DNA of 64,000 bases from Vermamoeba vermiformis (Eukaryota; Tubulinea; Echinamoebida). Numbering within the stretch: the first letter of the stretch is position 1; the number at the start of each line of letters is the position of its first letter. Positions 21,660-31,595 of the stretch are shown here, piece by piece. A program made the position numbers and the translations under genes. The stretch spans positions 169,080-233,079 of the forward strand of contig JBEWZL010000267.1 in assembly GCA_045837725.1 (NCBI GenBank), read 5' to 3'. Under the pieces are notes generated by a model. The model did no database searches. It was not told where the DNA came from and saw nothing but the letters and a program-made list of their open reading frames with translations.

Positions 21660-23954
21660 TCAAGCAAACACATTGACATCGTCAGTAGGTGGCGCTGACG
21701 GCGTTAATTTTTTGACGTGTTTGGTGGGTGAGACAGGCACGACAGAGTCGAAGAAGGGATGTTTCAACGCATTTTCAATGCTTATTCTTTTTTTCACGTC
21801 TCTCACGATCATTTTGCGTGCCAGATCCAACGACACCTCGCTGCACAACGTCGCTTCACCGCATGATATCTCTCGATGCCTTTGTTGAAATTTCATTAAA
21901 ATCTCTCTACTACGATGTCTAGTTACGTACTTGGCCTTCCACGCCATGGCTTGCGATACATTCTTACAGTACGCGAGTTCGTGGGCTTGTTGCATAGATC
22001 GGACACCAACACCCAAAATCTTTATACACGTTAATATTCATCATTAAAATGAACTGTAATTATACTTACTAAGTTTACGAGAACAATTCCGGCACTGTAG
22101 ACATCGCTCGCCGGAGTTTTGAGTTGATCTGGTGCTACGTAACCGAGAGTATAGGCCTCCGTCTCGCCACCGATCGTCGTTGCAAATCCAAAATCGATCA
22201 AATAAACACTATTAGTAGTGTTGTCCCATAACATATTGTTCTCTTTGATGTCGTTGTGAACGATGTTGTGTTGATGGACCTGATCCAAAGCCTGAGGTAG
22301 ATCCGGTTAGCTTCGTAATGATAGTATATCATATTGTACGTACCGTCGACAATGCCTTCATGAATATTTGCAGCTCAGATTGTGAAGTGAAGTTCAAGGG
22401 ATGAACACCGCGACAATACGACATGGTCAGTGTGATGTTCTCGCCACGCAAGAGTGGTTTGTCGAGCACTTTGGGCACGCACGACAAGGCACGCAAGTGT
22501 TCCAAGACAACGTATTCGCGCTTGCCGAGGTCTGTTCGTGTCGTTTTGACGATGTACTGGTGGTGTTGCTGATCGGTGGTCACAAGATCCACTCGTGTGC
22601 GACGATTCTGAAAGAATAAATCGGGTAAGTACATTAAAAATATTGCAGGTAACATTCGCACCTTATAAAGCACTTGCACATTGCTATGAGGTTCCAAAGC
22701 GTCAGAAGCAGATCCCGAATCGGATTTGTCAGATTTGCCAGACTTTTCGCTATCACCTTTTGAAGAGGCGCTATTATTATTATCTTCGTTATCGTTGAAC
22801 GACTTCTGCTTTTGACGAGAATTTGTGTATATCTCTTGTGGATTCATCCAATGCCCTTCGTCGTGTGCTTGCATAACGCTTTTGTACACCTCATCTGCAT
22901 GGCGCTATATATAATAGGTGTGAGCACTGACGATCCACGACCATAAATATGCAACTATAGTATTATTATTAATCACCTTCATGACGGCAAATATTCGCAG
23001 AATTGTTGCGGCTTGGCGTTTGATGTCAAGCTCTGGAATGCTAAGGAACAACTTCTTTCCATCTACTTCGAACAAGAGGCTAATTCTTACGAGTCGGCCA
23101 ACGTAATAGATGCCAAAGGTCAAAGGTGCGTGTTCGCTAAAGTAGTACGGATCTGGAAGATTAAGGCGCAATAAAATATCGTTCTGTTGGTCCCAGCCAT
23201 ACGATTGAATCACTCCCATTTTCCACCTATTGATTAATATTATGAATATGCGAATGAATGATACATAATAAATAGTCTTACCTATCACCGACTTCGCCAG
23301 CGCAAGACTGCGGTTTGCTCTCGATCAGCAAGAACGGCCAATGAATACTAGCAATCCATTCAGGAAAATCCGACTAGCAAAATGTTAGAGGTAATATGAG
23401 AGTGTAATAGGAAACTTACCTCCTTCGGGAGAGCGAATCCAAAAATTCGATCCGGTTTTATGCCTTCGTTAATTGCACCAGACCTGAAATTAACATGAAA
23501 TTTTAGTAAATATTAGCGAATAATAGTACTATTTTAACACTTACACGAGAGAGTTGGCTCTCCAGCTCGGAAACTTTCGAAATAGACGAGAGAACTTGTT
23601 GTGGCATTCCGCGATCCATTCGCCTTCGTTGTCATGAGGAATAGTCTTCAATTCCTTACGAAACTCTTTGCTTAAGATGTAATCGCAGTCGCCTTTGTCA
23701 TAATCGAGAAATTGTTTCTATAAATTATTGTTGTCAGATTCGAAAATCCTAAAAATTTCGAACGTACGTCAGTATTGGGTACTTCTTCGCCTTTATATTC
23801 ATACGCTTCGATCAAATCTTTTAATAATATCTTCAGTCGTCCTTCTTTCTCGACGCACTTGTCAATTGAAGATCTGGACAAGATCGCGGACCTGATTCCG
23901 TTGAGTCTCAGCGTGTCTTCATCAAATACCCTTTCTTTATGCGCGGTGTTACTA
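21660..23954 (-). CDS. Nuclease-like domain plus protein kinase, copy 5
   Basis: Closest relative of copy 4 and laid out the same way. Exons run from an acceptor TTTTTAG at about 23955 to the TGA at 21660-21662. The nuclease-like half has EGIKPDRIFGFALPKE and PFLLIESKPQ, so D, E and K of the PD-(D/E)XK signature are all present. The kinase half has QYIVKTTRTDLGKREYVV, HNDIKENNMLW, LIDFGFA, YVAPDQL and SDVYSAGIVL. The linker differs from copy 4 (Ser/Asp-rich, SEKSGKSDKSDSGSAS). The first recognised exon (SNTAHKERVFDED) lacks a Met, so a start exon upstream is expected; a transposon now lies 45 bases upstream of that exon. Could be intact if the element sits in an intron, or deprived of its start. 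Confidence 0.78.
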
Positions 23955-24000
23955 CTAAAAATATTAACGTTAATAATTAAATTGTAAATAAATTGAAATA

Positions 24001-24033
24001 ATTACTGATAAGTCGGAAGAAATTGACCAAAAA
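24001..24033. repeat. Left terminal inverted repeat of the Tc1/mariner-like element
   Basis: 33 bases, identical to the reverse complement of 25503-25535. Preceded by the target-site TA. Confidence 0.92.
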
Positions 24034-24080
24034 TTTATTTATTAATCATTTGACTTGCAATAGAGATTAATTTCAGTTAT

Positions 24081-25444
24081 TTATTTATTTTCCTTCGTTA
24101 CCCTTGGCAGGTGTTTCGTTTCGAACTGCGCGACGTTAAATTTATTCGCTCGTGCCCATTTTAGGAATTGACTAATTTGGTCTCGATGCAGTGAGGTGTA
24201 TTGCGAAGAGGGAATCATTCCTTCTCGTATTATTCGACGAACCTGTTCGCGATACTTGTGTCCAATAATTCCGCAATGTTTGAAGTAATTTTCGATTGAT
24301 TGTTCCGAGATCCGCCAAAAGCATTTCTCCACTATTGACATCTTATTTTGTGTTGAAGAGTTGGTGGTGAAGGCCATTTCTTCATAAACCGATTCTTTGA
24401 GTTCCGCATTAAACGAATTGTCGCACGGATCAACGATAGAGCCAAGGCTGACCGGGAAATGCTTGACAATTATTCCTTTTTTGGTTAAGAGATCCGTGAC
24501 TTTTTTCGTACTGAAAGATTTCTCGTTATCAAGCAGCAATACGTCGCCAGATTGAAGGTAATTTTGATCAAGCACCAGTTGAAGATATTTAAGGAACGAC
24601 TCTTCGCCGAATCCTCGTCCTTTGCTCTGCACATCTACGAAACCAAAATCATGACTAAATTTAGGCTCGGCAAAGTTTTTGTCTTTCGTTGAATAATAAA
24701 ATGGCCCCACGGAACCATCAGCCACAAGCATGACATATAAACAGTCAGTGAAAGACCGTTTAATTGCGTTCAGCTTCGGAGTGCCGCTGAAATTTCCATT
24801 TCAAGTGCGATTAGCGAAAACTTCATTTACGATTCAGAAATTCTTGGTTCAACTTACGCACCCACCATTGATAATTGCCTTCCTGCAACTGCTTGACTCT
24901 GAAAATATACTTTATCCACACAGGCAATCTGACGTGGAGCTTTGTTCAAAGATCTGATCTCTTCTAGAAATTTCACTAATTTTTCTTCTTGGTCACGAAG
25001 AGGACGGCCAAATGTTCGTCTTTGAGGGCGCTTCCATGATAAATGGTTTCGAGAGGCCCATTCCTTCAACCATGTGGGTTTGGCACGAATTCCGAAGCCT
25101 TCTAGTAGAAAAAGTCGCACATCTCTCGTTGTGGCGCTGAGGCTATTAATAGACCTCAAAATCGTGTATCCTGCAATAATACGTTCTTCTCGGCGACTGA
25201 GCAATCTTTTGTGGCCTCTGTTAAGGATCCGTTTCTTCTGTTCGCGAACTCTCATATCACGATTGGCCCAATTGTGAATCGTAGCGTGAGACCAAACGCC
25301 CACACGATTTGCAATAGCGCGGTAAGTCAAACCCCTTTTCTTAGGGGCCCTCTCCCGCTCCCGTAAGAGTCGCAGCGCTGCCTGCACAACTTCATTTTTG
25401 TACGGCTGGCCTGGCGAGCCACGTCGTTTCAGTTTGCTTGGCAT
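24081..25444 (-). CDS. Transposase, Tc1/mariner (IS630-like) type
   Basis: About 430 residues from two exons, 24858-25444 and 24081-24786, with the intron 24787-24857 (GTAAGT...TTTCAG) joining in frame. An upstream in-frame ATG at 25459 would add five residues. The N-terminus is basic and has a helix-turn-helix (LTYRAIANRVGVWSHATIHN) for binding the ends; a second helical part has PTWLKEWASRNHLSWKRP. The catalytic core shows IACVDKVYF for the first Asp, DVLLLDNEKSF for the second, and a third acidic position within VDPCDNSFNAELKE, about 35 residues further on. All parts are present, so the protein looks functional. Confidence 0.88.
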
Positions 25445-25502
25445 TATTGAATGCCACAAAGGCGAGAAAAACTGAAATTATGCAAAACGAAATTTAAGAA
25501 TT

Positions 25503-25535
25503 TTTTTGGTCAATTTCTTCCGACTTATCAGTAAT
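25503..25535. repeat. Right terminal inverted repeat of the Tc1/mariner-like element
   Basis: 33 bases, exact reverse complement of 24001-24033, followed by the target-site TA at 25536-25537. Confidence 0.92.
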
Positions 25536-25536
25536 T

Positions 25537-26593
25537 ATTATTTTTTCGTTGTTCGACCGAACCTAACAATAGGGCGATGGAAGCTGCATACGCTAAGACG
25601 ACAAATAGCACGGTCGGATGGATGCCTATTAATCCGATAAAGGTCAAATCGGCATTAAAGATTGGCACATTCAATTGACTATTCATGCGACCCTCACTGC
25701 TATTCTGACAGAAAGAAACTAGTGTTCTGAGATCGTGTGATACTACGCGATGCTAATCCCTGCGATTTAAAGGTGACTACACGTTTACCTTCGGCTGGAT
25801 CTCTGATATCCTTTCACATCAGTAGGTAGACCATCTCGATTTACAAAGCGGCGTGTACGGAACCTCTTGGGCACACCACGTCGGCCTTAAATGGCAATAG
25901 ACCGCCGTAAAAAATCGGAGGGATCCTTAACCTCAACGGAGCACGGTAACCCTAATCCCGTTGAGCCTATGATATCAATGATGGTAAGATCCAAAGTATT
26001 ACAAAATAGCTAATACCCACCGTCGTAAAAGGTACACAAGCATCCAAGAGCAAAACAACGACGGGAACTCCCCCATGGCTCCATTATTTTGGACTTCAGA
26101 CCACCTAGTAACCTTATAATTAAGTAATAATCCTCGCAGGTTAAACGAGATACTTCTTGTTTTGGAAGTAGAATACCAATCCTCGCGCGAGATTATCTCG
26201 AGGTCGGCAGATCTAAATGTTTCAGACCAAACTCGAACGGCGATTGGCGGGTCGGAAAGCCCCCGAGACCCACATCCCTACCTCAGTACCTAAGTCGCAG
26301 ATTTTAGCGATTTTTCTGTTGCTTCTTCTGCTACGACTGTCCTAAAATAGAAATGCCGTTCACTGAACCTAGCGCTAAAATTTGTCTTTTTAACAATAAA
26401 ATAAATCGGGTCGGAACACCGATAACTGTTGTGTTGAACTCCACTAGGGTAAGCATGTCGTAAAGTTAAAATCTTACGATAAAATATTTTAACGCTTGTT
26501 CCTGATTGTGGGACCGCGGCAAGGTGGGGCAAATTTAATTTTGACCATTTTTGTTCCCTCAGCTTTACAACACCATACACGAGCACAATATAT
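25537..26593 (-). other. Unassigned region with coding-like pieces on the minus strand
   Basis: No complete gene was found. The minus strand holds several open pieces: one of about 70 codons around 25990-26215 (ADLEIISREDWYSTSKT), one at 26290-26586 (DPIYFIVKKTNFSARF), a short FRTRRFVNRDGLPTDVKG piece near 25800-25860, and a hydrophobic piece abutting the transposon (DLTFIGLIGIHPTVLFVVLA). They could be exons of an unrecognised, perhaps decayed, minus-strand gene cut off by the transposon, or the 5' part of kinase copy 5. A GC-rich imperfect stem near 26245-26275 was also noted. Confidence 0.3.
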
Positions 26594-29500
26594 ATGGAGG
26601 AGGAAGCGCATAAGCCGGCCTCTCCAACGGACAGCCAAAGCTCGCAAAAGAAACGAGTTGTTGTTCCGCATGCATGCGATCAGTGCCGGTCTAATCACGT
26701 CAAGTGTATGCAAAATACATGCGATTATTCTGACAATACACTCTTTGCAATTATATCTCACATATACCTTGTAGGTGACGGTAATATGCCATGTTTCCGA
26801 TGCGTAAAGAAAAAGCTCGACTGTAGCTTCAAGAGACCAAATAAGCTTGTTGATAAAGGTAATGCACGAAATAATTGCAAGAATATGAAAGACCACGCAA
26901 GCGGAGGACGCAGAACAAGATAGCTCTTTTTCCATCCTGGATTTTGCATTATTATTGAATAATTTATCCCCGTATTTGCTTAGAAATGCTATTTATTTTG
27001 AAAGTGACAGCGCATTAACGATAAAATAACTCCAGGAAGGATTGAAGAACTGGTTCAAATGATCAGCCAATTAAAAGAAGAATTAGTAGTGGAACGAAGC
27101 AAGGCGCAGCAACTACAATCACAATACGATACAGTAATAGTTCATGCGGTAAGTTTTTATGATTAAATGATCGGAGGTTTTTTTTTAAAATCCACGGCAA
27201 AGGTTCATATAAAAATATAAAATTGCGGACAGCCCTCCGAGGCTTACTTCGGCAAATATTTTAGATATATAATAGCTTATAATGGGCTTTTGTTCATAAT
27301 ATGTTCGGAAAAGCACCCGAAACCGCTGGATTAGCGTGGGATACAGTTTGGCATCCCAACACCGAAGAAAATAATGATGATCTTGATCATTATTAGAGTA
27401 TTCGTTATGTAATGTTAATTGATTTTAGCCACGTTGCCTAAATATAGCAACGAATGAAATCGGAGTCTCGCCGATCTTTCTGTGCGACAACTTTATTCAT
27501 GAATATTTGTATTAATGTTAAATCGCCATTTAACAGCTAATACTTCAACAAATATTTACAGAGATTTGAAATTCTACTCGAGCCGTATGTTCGGAACGGG
27601 GACATGAATCTCCGCAGGACGAAATTGCATCGCTTTACTTGGATCTAAAAAATGAAACCAAGAGAATTCAATTTAGCGGTATAATTTGCCCCGATAGGGC
27701 TTGGATAAATTTTTATTGTTAATCTGCTATCCGAGATTGACCTGTTACATGTCAATGTGATTGCGCGCACTTTACAAGCCCTGCAACCACACTGTAGTCA
27801 TTAATTACATAAAGTATGGATATTTACAGGTTTGCTAACGTTTACTACTTTAATAGGGAGGACCTGCACCTACGAGGAATGCTCGAGTGACACCGCCCGC
27901 GTTGTTATACAAATTCATTTCAAAATACAACGATGTCGTTTATCCTTATATCAAAGTACCACCACCTTATCGAGATATGAACGCATTTTTGGAAGATTCA
28001 GGCAGTGACCCGCGAGTGATGTGCATGAACGCTATTTTGGCGAGTGGGGCGTTGGCATGCGGTGACATCCATCACGCGAATATATTTATTCAGGAGAGCA
28101 GGTAAGACGAACCCTCGCTAGTGGAGAATAGAGCACGTGCTAATTTAATTCGGCATCGTTATACAGGTCACAAATAGCGAAGTATTTCGATCATCCGCAC
28201 CCTCTCATTGCAGCCTCGTTTGCAACAATGGCGAACTATTACACAGCTACAGGCGAGTTTGACAAGTCGTCGTTTTACTACGACATGGCGCAGAAGATTA
28301 CACGTGTTGTGTTAGAGAAGAATGGAAACCAGAAGATTTACGTTATTCCCGAGACAGAGCCAGCACGCACAAACAATCTCAACAGCATAGTGGCAGGCAG
28401 CTTATTGTCGTTAAAAGGCGATGGATCGACGGCCAGCAATTCAGATCTTGCATCGATTTTAACTCCCAAACCAAGCGCGGAATTAACTCCGATTACGATA
28501 GACTTGATTCACATCAATCAACTGGCACTTCTGTATGTCGCTGAATACTGCACGGATCGAACAGAACAGTACTCAATTTTCGAGAAGATCTGGTATAATT
28601 TGGAGACGCATTACAAAGACACCTTATTCGAAGTGCCGTATATTACAAATTTGATAGTAGCGAAGGTAAGCTCTAGAATGATACATTCCTAATTAGGCTC
28701 GGTCAACTGACACAATCCATCCAGACCTGGTGCGAGATTATGCTTTCCGTTTCGAATGAGAACAACAGTTTGCAACTCAATTTGCAAAACAAAGCAAATA
28801 TTAAACGACATGCGGACCTATTACAGAAAGCTACTGATATTGCCATGAAGAGCGCGAACTCAGTCAGGTAAATAATTGTATCTGCGCTCATATCTGCTGG
28901 TAATAACATCAGTACGATTAGGGTTCAAATTTTGATTACAGTCGAAGCGTTCAGATCGGTGCTGTCATTATTGGCCGGTGTTAATGATTTGGCTGAGCAG
29001 GTAAGCATTAACTAATTTGAGTTTTCGGATGTCGAAATTTACCCACTAAAACCGTTTTAAATTAGGCAGCAGATCGTGTTTATGAAATGTTCGAGTCCAT
29101 TAGAGTCAATGACTTCTTACTAGCCTTGCCGTTCTTTTTGATATCACAAGTTCACTTGTATTTACAAAACTTCCAGAAGTTTCAGCAGGTAAGCGGCTTT
29201 TTCATTCTTGACCCAATAATAGACCATTATTTAACATCAAATAACATAAATTTAGTCATAAATGCGAGATTTTATCTCGTTTATTAATAATCCATTCCGC
29301 AATCCGTGGATTTTCGACCCAATTACCATTTTAGGAAAATCAGCTAACAAATCTTCTGCGTAGGCTGCCAATGTTTTGCGCGGTCTGGGTTCATCATTCG
29401 AGCTTGCACGCCTTTATCTCTCACGTTTGTCAATGATGCAAGCGCACCAACTGATTCCAGTCACCACGCCGCTCGACATGTTCGTGTTCTATCCCAACCT

Positions 29501-30040
29501 CTCGTACTGCCGAACTTTCAGCCCGCAAGGTGCTGGGCCGATGCAAGGTGTGACTATGGACGTTGCTCAACCTAAGACAAACTCGTTCCCGTCAATGCCT
29601 GTGCCTCTTTTGGGCGCCACCGGTGCTACTCTCCCGCGACCAATGAACCCTTCATTTAACTTCCAAGGTACGCGCCGAATTAAACACTTCACAATTGGGC
29701 AGATATTAACGTACTCACAGAGCAACTTGCCCCGTTCAATGCTCCCACGCATTCAACGCTACTTCAATCTTTGAGTAGCCCGTTGAACCCGCCCTCGATG
29801 CCCAACGGTGCAAATAACTCTCGAGAGGTTTCCGCAAGTAGCATCTTGACCAGCATGGGCGCGGGTGGTAGTAGCAACGGCAGCCCATCAAATAGCAATG
29901 CTCCGACGCCGAGCTCGACTCCATCTAGTGGCTCCTTCTTGACTGCTCCGGTTAACTTCCCGCTGCATGTACCAAACATGGCTCAGTTTGACCCTGTCAA
30001 GAGCGTGTCCATGCAACCCATCCGATTCAACAATATGTAA
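26594..30040 (+). CDS. Zn2Cys6 (Gal4-type) transcription factor
   Basis: The binuclear zinc cluster is built from two exons: ACDQCRSNHVKC (26594-26705) and DGNMPCFRCVKKKLDC (from 26775), giving C-x2-C-x6-C-x5-C-x2-C-x6-C, the exact fungal pattern. A coiled-coil exon follows (27036-27147, GRIEELVQMISQLKEELVVE), as in dimeric members. The middle region resembles the fungal-specific regulatory domain (LLYKFISKYNDVVYPYIKV, HPHPLIAASFATMANYYTA), and the C-terminus is Ser/Asn/Pro-rich with an activation-domain look, ending at the TAA 30038-30040. Exons between 27148 and 27857 are unclear: one likely exon at about 27580-27685 reads DEIASLYLDLKNETKRI. Target genes unknown. The zinc cluster supports a fungal origin. 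Confidence 0.85.
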
Positions 30041-30330
30041 ATAGAGACCCTTACAAAAGCTACAATGAAGCACTCGGACTGCAAAACCGACTTCAATGTA
30101 GCGATGTGTAACAGCTCGCTGAAGCAACAGTGACGATCTGATGGCTTCCAAGAAGCCCGTTACTGACAGGCAGACCCGTTCAAGACGCAAAGTACGCGAA
30201 AAGCACAAACATGTAATGTCACAAATAAACGTGGTTGCTGTATTACAGTTTTTGGCCGTGCAGACGAAAATTGCCCGCGAATCGAAAAAAATCATGTTAA
30301 TTTTGTAGATATCCAAACAACCACGAAACA

Positions 30331-30762
30331 ATGTCCAGCGGAATGGGAGCTACTGGAGCTACGGGAAGATGCTTCCCGCTCTTCAAGGAATATCAACAGT
30401 GCTTGATGTCGACTGATCCCAAAGAGTGCTTGTTGGTTAGACAAGATTACTTCGAATGCTTGCACAATTTCCAAAGGGTACGTGCATTAAAAAATACGCA
30501 TTTTTTAAGGCGAACCATAAGCTACAATAATAACCGAGATGAGGATCTCAATAATTTCAAATTATTAAACAACTTAATATTTCGAGCTATATTTTATGCC
30601 ATAAATTATTATATCACGATGGTATAATTATTCATATTTTTTCAAGCATTTATAGGGCCTCTTAAATAAATTAATTTTTAATTGTTAATAAAATAGAACC
30701 AACGCGACGCCACAATCGAAGCACATATGCGTAAACAGAAAGCCACAAAAAATGAAGCATAG
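30331..30762 (+). CDS. NDUFS5: NADH dehydrogenase Fe-S protein 5-like subunit (twin Cx9C)
   Basis: Two exons, 30331-30477 and 30697-30762, encode 70 residues. The first carries RCFPLFKEYQQC and CLLVRQDYFEC, a twin Cx9C pair, and the second adds NQRDATIEAHMRKQKATKN. The order GRC...EC...C...FEC followed by a basic tail matches the 15-kDa accessory subunit of mitochondrial complex I, imported by the Mia40 pathway into the intermembrane space. It is shorter than the human protein, mainly at the N-terminus. Another small Cx9C protein is the alternative, but NDUFS5 fits best. Confidence 0.68.
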
Positions 30763-31176
30763 GCATGACCAAATATTGTTTAATTAGTAAATATCTCTAT
30801 TCAAACGAGCGATCGCGTGTAAATACAAAAGCTTCATCATGATGGTAGCTAGCTAGCCAGGTCATGGACAGAAGAAAAATTTACCATCCAGAGCTTGAAA
30901 ATGCTGCAAGCGCACTATCAAGCTTTCATAATGCTTCTTTTCGAAATTGCTGTTGAGGGCAGATTCATGGAGGTGTCTCATAGATCTACTACTTCAAATA
31001 GTTCCGTCCAACCCAAACTTTGAAAAGACGACGGTAATGCTTAGTATAATACAATTATGGCTTAGCACGAGTTAAAATAGCGCTAGTGCTCGACTTGTCA
31101 GCAGCTGTCAGTAGATACGTAAAAAACTATTTAACGCACCGCATGCGACACAAAACATTCGATTTATTCAACAAAA
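30763..31176. other. Intergenic with first repeat copy
   Basis: Holds the minus-strand copy of the GTTGGACGGAACTA repeat at 30999-31012. Otherwise no gene, RNA or promoter motif stands out. Confidence 0.4.
30999..31012 (-). repeat. GTTGGACGGAACTA repeat, copy 1
   Basis: Exact 14-base copy on the minus strand. It faces copy 2 (31451-31464, plus strand) across the small cysteine-rich gene. Confidence 0.6.
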
Positions 31177-31427
31177 ATGCAACGAACACTCATCCTAGTA
31201 CTCGCTTTACTTACACCTTTGATTGCCGCCGATATTTGTACGTCTGGCTGTCGTCTTGGTCTTTGCTCATGTTTTACTCCAATGTTCTACGTATTAATGC
31301 AGGGTCAAATTGTGTTCTTGGTCAATGCGACGGTGCTTGCACGATGGCTGGTAAGTTTCGAAGAATTGCAGGTTGGTTAATCGGCGTTCTTGTCGGTGTC
31401 CCTCCTGAATCAGCGTTTTCATCATAG
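31177..31427 (+). CDS. Small secreted cysteine-rich protein
   Basis: Signal peptide MQRTLILVLALLTPLIAA, then a short mature part. Reading two exons (31177-31270 and 31303-31427, with a 32-base GTTTTA...TGCAG intron) gives ICTSGCRLGLC followed by SWSNCVLGQCDGACTMAG: six Cys and two copies of an S-x-C-x-L-G-x-C unit, one on each side of the intron, which supports the splice. Total 72 residues, ending in a hydrophobic stretch (WLIGVLVGVPP). Without splicing the frame ends at 31380 and loses this pattern. No known family. It is bracketed by inverted repeat copies. Confidence 0.5.
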
Positions 31428-31465
31428 GTAGATTTCATAGCTATTCACAAGTTGGACGGAACTAT
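31409..31465 (+). repeat. GTTGGACGGAACTA repeat, copy 2 (extended)
   Basis: The core is at 31451-31464. The wider block beginning AATCAGCGTTTTCATCAT and including GTAGATTTCATAG is about 85 percent alike to 34607-34664 by eye. The last codons of the small secreted gene lie inside it. Confidence 0.6.
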
Positions 31466-31595
31466 ACGATCCGGCTCATAAAAATATTTGAAGGATTGCG
31501 TTGTTCCATTATACAAACTCGCGGATAACCTTTATAAACATATCTACATATAAAACAAAATTCTGTACAGCCTACGATCACTTCAGCGCCGACTT

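Larger units (their letters stand above)
24001..25535 (-). mobile_element. Tc1/mariner-like DNA transposon, whole
   Basis: 1535-base element with perfect 33-base terminal inverted repeats beginning attactgataagtcggaag, flanked by a TA on each side (23999-24000 and 25536-25537), the target duplication typical of this superfamily. It contains one transposase gene with a single 71-base intron and no internal stop. Identical ends and an open frame suggest a recent insertion; mobility was not shown. It lies between kinase copy 5 and an unassigned region. Confidence 0.9.
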
